64,000 bases of DNA from Mesotaenium endlicherianum. Lineage: Eukaryota > Streptophyta > Zygnematophyceae > Zygnematales > Mesotaeniaceae. A program made the position numbers and the translations under genes. Below the pieces are notes generated by a model. The model was not told where the DNA came from, ran no database searches, and saw only the letters and a list, made by a program, of their open reading frames with translations. The number at the start of each line of letters is the position of its first letter. The stretch's first letter is position 1. Where the stretch lies: positions 219,590 to 283,589 of the forward strand of contig WELA01013825.1 of the NCBI GenBank assembly GCA_009602735.1. Direction: 5' to 3'. Shown here piece by piece: positions 60,850 through 64,000 of this stretch.

Positions 60850-62864
60850 ATAAATCGTTGACACGTTCGAGGCATCGTGGCCAAGACCAACCGCGGGTAT
60901 GCTATATCGTGTGTTGGGTCATAGGTAATTTCGTGAGTGACGAGAAGGATTTCGAACACGAACTCCAAGTATATTTGGGGCGGAAGGAAGAAGCCGTGCA
61001 GTCGGACGACGCCGCATCGAAGGTACCACCGCAAGCAACCGTGGTTGCAGGAAATTTGGGAGCAAATGTTGCCAAGTGGAAACGTTGGTGTACGTCTTCG
61101 TTAGTCCTCTCTACCATTGAGAGTGGCTACAAGTTGGTGTGGAACACGCATACTGCACCTCCGCATCACCAGCGCAACCATAAAGGTGTGGAGAAACACA
61201 TACAGTTTGCCCGTGAGTCAGTGGGGGAGCTACTAGCCTCCAAGACTGCCAGAGAGTGGACTCTCCCATGTCGCCCACACCGCATATGCCCCTTGAACGT
61301 GGTCGAGGGCAAGAAGTTACGGTTAATTCATGACCTGCGCCACGTGAACAAAGCGTTAAAAAAAGTAAAATTTAGGTATGAGGGGTTGGATAAGTTAGTC
61401 GATGTCGTGCACGTAGACGACTTCGTGTTTACCATTGACCTCAAGTCTGGCTATCATCACGTCAAGATGCACGAAGATGCACATACGTTCTTGGTGTTCG
61501 AGCTGGATAAGAAGATTTACACTTTCACATGTCTCCCATTCGGGCTTGCGATCGCACCTTACGTATTCACACGAGTGGTGAAAGAGCTTGTGGGAAGGTG
61601 GAGGCAGATGGGGATACGAGTCATAGCATATCTAGACGATTTTCTGGTGAGCTGTCCCAGTGAGGACGCCCACGCGCGAACAATGCGGCTGGTGTTCGGC
61701 GAACTTGCACTAGCAGGATTCGTGGTGAATATGCAGAAGGCAGTACTTACGTGTTCAAAAATCANCTTCAAAAATCACACAGATCTTGGGCGTTGTGATA
61801 GACACTCGTAAACTTTGGGTGCACATCGGCAAGACGCGCAAAGAAAAGCTCCTGCTAACACTCCTCCACATTCGAGCTATGGCCCACAGGACCCGTAGCG
61901 TGCACATTAGAACGATAGCATCTTTAGCAGGCCAGCTAATTTCCATGAAGGTGGCTTTTGGGGGCACCGCGGGCATTTACACACGCCATATGTACATTGT
62001 CATCAACCAGGGGTCTACCTGGGATGACATGGTCCCCATGACGGAAGGGCTGCTCCACGAGCTTGCTTTTTGGGAGGAGCACTTTGATAAGTTCAATGGT
62101 GCTCCCATTCGGGCCACCATGGCCCCTGAGTTTGTCATGCACACCGACGGTAGTGTGACCACATGGGCGCAGTACTGAGATCGGTGGCCTCAGGTCAGAC
62201 GTGGGAATTGCTGGGCCCACTCCGCGCTGCTAGCATCGGAGGATCGTCAACATTAAGGGAGATACTTGCCGCTAAGGCAGCGTTGGATAAAGCCATCCAA
62301 GTGATAGGCGGGCGACAAGTGCTCTTGCGCGTCGACAACCAAGCAATGTATTATATTTTGAAAAAAGGCGGCTCGTCTAAGGCAGATTTAGCAGATGCTT
62401 GTGCTCAAGTATTTGGTATTAGTCTTTGACTCCAGCTCAACTTGTTCGTAGAGTGGATTCCTAGGGAATTGAATGCAGTGGCAGACGAGCTCTCTAAGCG
62501 GAAAGACTTGGACAATTTTTTCCTGCGACCGGAGGCCTTTCAAAGCCTAGAAGCAGAGTGGGGGTCGCATTCGATCGATAGATTTGCCACAGCAAGCAAC
62601 ACGCATTTGTCGAGGTTCAACTCTCGGTGGCTAGAGGTGGGCGCTGAGGCCATAAATGCCCTCACCGAGCACTGGGCTGGTGAAAACAACTATTGTTTTC
62701 CACCACCTCAGATGGTCGCTCCAGTAGTCGACCACGTGCTGCGATGCAAGGCCAACTGCACGCTAGTGATACTCCAGTGGCAATCAGCCAGCTGGTGGCC
62801 GCGGTTGCTAGATAGCGATGCGGAGTGGATAGATTGTGTGCAGGCGAGCATTCCGCTAGGCTAA
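60850..62864 (+). pseudogene. Reverse transcriptase and RNase H region of the DIRS-like element (fossil)
   Basis: RT marks are [34 protein letters not shown] and VIAYLDDFLVSC. RNase H marks are FVMHTDGS, LLRVDNQAMYYIL and WIPRELNAVADELSK. The following IDRFATASNTHLSRFNSRW block is typical of the DIRS RT/RH region. Confidence 0.8.
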
Positions 62865-63004
62865 AGCTCCTCAATTTTGTTGCCTAGCACAGACAAGGCT
62901 GCGTTTGGGGGCAAGGGCATCCCTCTGTGCATGGTGCTAGCCTTACGCCTGGGTGTATGAGGTGTTGAGCAGAATATCGACTTTTTGAAACTCCGGCCTT
63001 ACAA

Positions 63005-63830
63005 GCCTTGGAAGCCACGAGCGTGGACGTGTTGCTCCACACTATCGCGCCTACCAGTCTGCGTACCTACAACACTTACTGGATGCGTTTTCAACGGTGG
63101 TGCAAAATGCATAAGTTGCAAGATCTTCCGGCGTCAGTCGAGGTGGTCAGGCTCTACTGCTTGTATCTCATCCAAGAGCGTGTCACCTGGTCTACATACC
63201 ATTTGTCATCGGCTGCTATCTTTTGCGTGCATCGACTAGCGGAGCTACCTAGCCCCACATCGCACGACAAGATCAATACCCTTAGAAAAGCAGCGCAAAG
63301 GTTGCTGCCCAGACCCAAGCACACCATGATGCCGGTCGCACCCTGCACCCTCACTGCGATTTTTGAAAAGCACGCAGGGCCAGGTGCCACCGCCGCATCG
63401 CTCATGAAGGTGGCCGCGATGATGCTCATGTAAAGTGCTTGTCTGCGCTACTCAGATCTGGCCAGGTGCCACCGCCGCATCGCTCATGAAGGTGGCCGCG
63501 ATGTTGCTCATGTATAGTGCTTGTCTGCGCTACTCAGATCTGGCCAAAACGAGAATTCAGGATCTCGACATCACGGGTGGTCCAAACATCACAGCCATTT
63601 ACTTGCACCTCCCGTCCTCTAAGACGGACCAAATTGGTGAGGGCGCATGGGGTGCCCTTCACGCAAGCAACTCCAAGTGGTGCTCGGTAAAAATGTTGTG
63701 TAGGTTAGTGGCGGAGATACCAGAGTATGCTCTTGATGGACCTTTAATTCGGCATATACAGGCATCTGGCAGACCTTCTCTTCAGCCTGCCTCTACTACA
63801 TACTACTACTCCTACTATTCTTCCTAATAT
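63005..63830 (+). pseudogene. Tyrosine recombinase region of the DIRS-like element (fossil)
   Basis: The N-terminal SAM-like part (SLRTYNTYWMRFQRWCKMHK) and the first catalytic region (YSACLRYSDLAKTRI, with the box-I Arg) are visible. This enzyme replaces the DDE integrase in DIRS-like elements. Confidence 0.75.
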
Positions 63831-64000
63831 CACCTTCTTTCTTTCGAAATCAGGCAATTTGAACAGAAATTGTAAAATGTTGATTATTTGTAAGAATTGC
63901 AAAACTGTGCAAAGGTTTCACTTTAGTTGATTATTTTCACAACTCTTAGGCCTCGAACGAGCTGGAAAAGTTATAAATTTTATTTTATTGTGCCAAGCGA
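63831..64000. other. AT-rich end of window
   Basis: Nothing recognised. It could be the non-coding right end of the DIRS-like element. Confidence 0.3.

Larger units (their letters stand above)
58934..63830 (+). mobile_element. DIRS-like (tyrosine recombinase) retrotransposon, broken
   Basis: In order there are a gag-like part with a zinc knuckle, a reverse transcriptase with RNase H, and a tyrosine recombinase, which is the DIRS order. No DDE integrase and no LTRs of the usual kind are seen. DIRS-type elements are known from green algae. The copy is a fossil with several breaks. Its left end is not defined and its right end may lie past the window. Confidence 0.82.

Noticed and set aside
1-64000. 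CRISPR array, tRNA or rRNA genes, bacterial operons
   Set aside because: No regularly spaced short repeats, no tRNA or rRNA gene recognised by eye, and the splicing and transposons show a eukaryotic nuclear region.

Overview
This is a stretch of nuclear chromosome from a eukaryote of the green lineage, most likely an alga. The three host genes have many short GT-AG introns and GC-rich exons, and their closest remembered relatives are Arabidopsis UPL1/UPL2, the ARK (ungrouped) kinesins and DEG10. A tyrosine-recombinase (DIRS-like) retroelement points to an alga more than a land plant. The species cannot be named from the sequence alone.

Layout. (1) 1-10,559, + strand: the 3' half of a giant HECT ubiquitin ligase gene (UPL1/UPL2 type), 15 exons visible, with all phases agreeing and giving 1,790 codons up to the stop. 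Its second visible intron holds three related C/D-box snoRNA candidates whose shared guide is complementary to a conserved 25S/28S rRNA segment. (2) 10.6-22.2 kb: AT-rich ground without a recognisable host gene. It holds three solo LTRs of one family, each with its own short target duplication; a pair of old diverged repeats; and a Mutator-like long-TIR element into which a Harbinger/Tourist-like element has inserted. (3) 22,199-33,243, + strand: a kinesin gene of about 20 exons, with an ARK-like motor, a large charged insert between switch I and switch II, coiled coil and an IQ motif; an assembly gap lies in one intron. (4) 34,302-41,005, - strand: a DEG/HtrA serine protease gene (DEG10-like), 13 exons, 705 codons, convergent with the kinesin. 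(5) 42-64 kb: mobile-element territory. Tandem ~0.5 kb repeats are followed by a rearranged Ty3/gypsy chromovirus on the minus strand with three LTRs (43,475-48,135), a whole-looking chromovirus of the same family on the plus strand (49,405-58,250) with gag, pol with chromodomain, and an unusual third ORF after pol, and a broken DIRS-like element from about 58.9 kb to near the window end.

How the parts relate. The three host genes belong to protein quality control (ubiquitin ligase, HtrA protease) and microtubule transport. I see no operon-like or pathway link between them. They sit as GC-rich islands in repeat-rich DNA. The most noteworthy points are the intronic snoRNA cluster, the third ORF of the chromovirus family bracketed by two copies of a polypurine-tract-like sequence, the three-LTR structure of its sister copy, and the fact that in both enzyme genes the catalytic residue codon (HECT Cys, HtrA Ser) is split by an intron.
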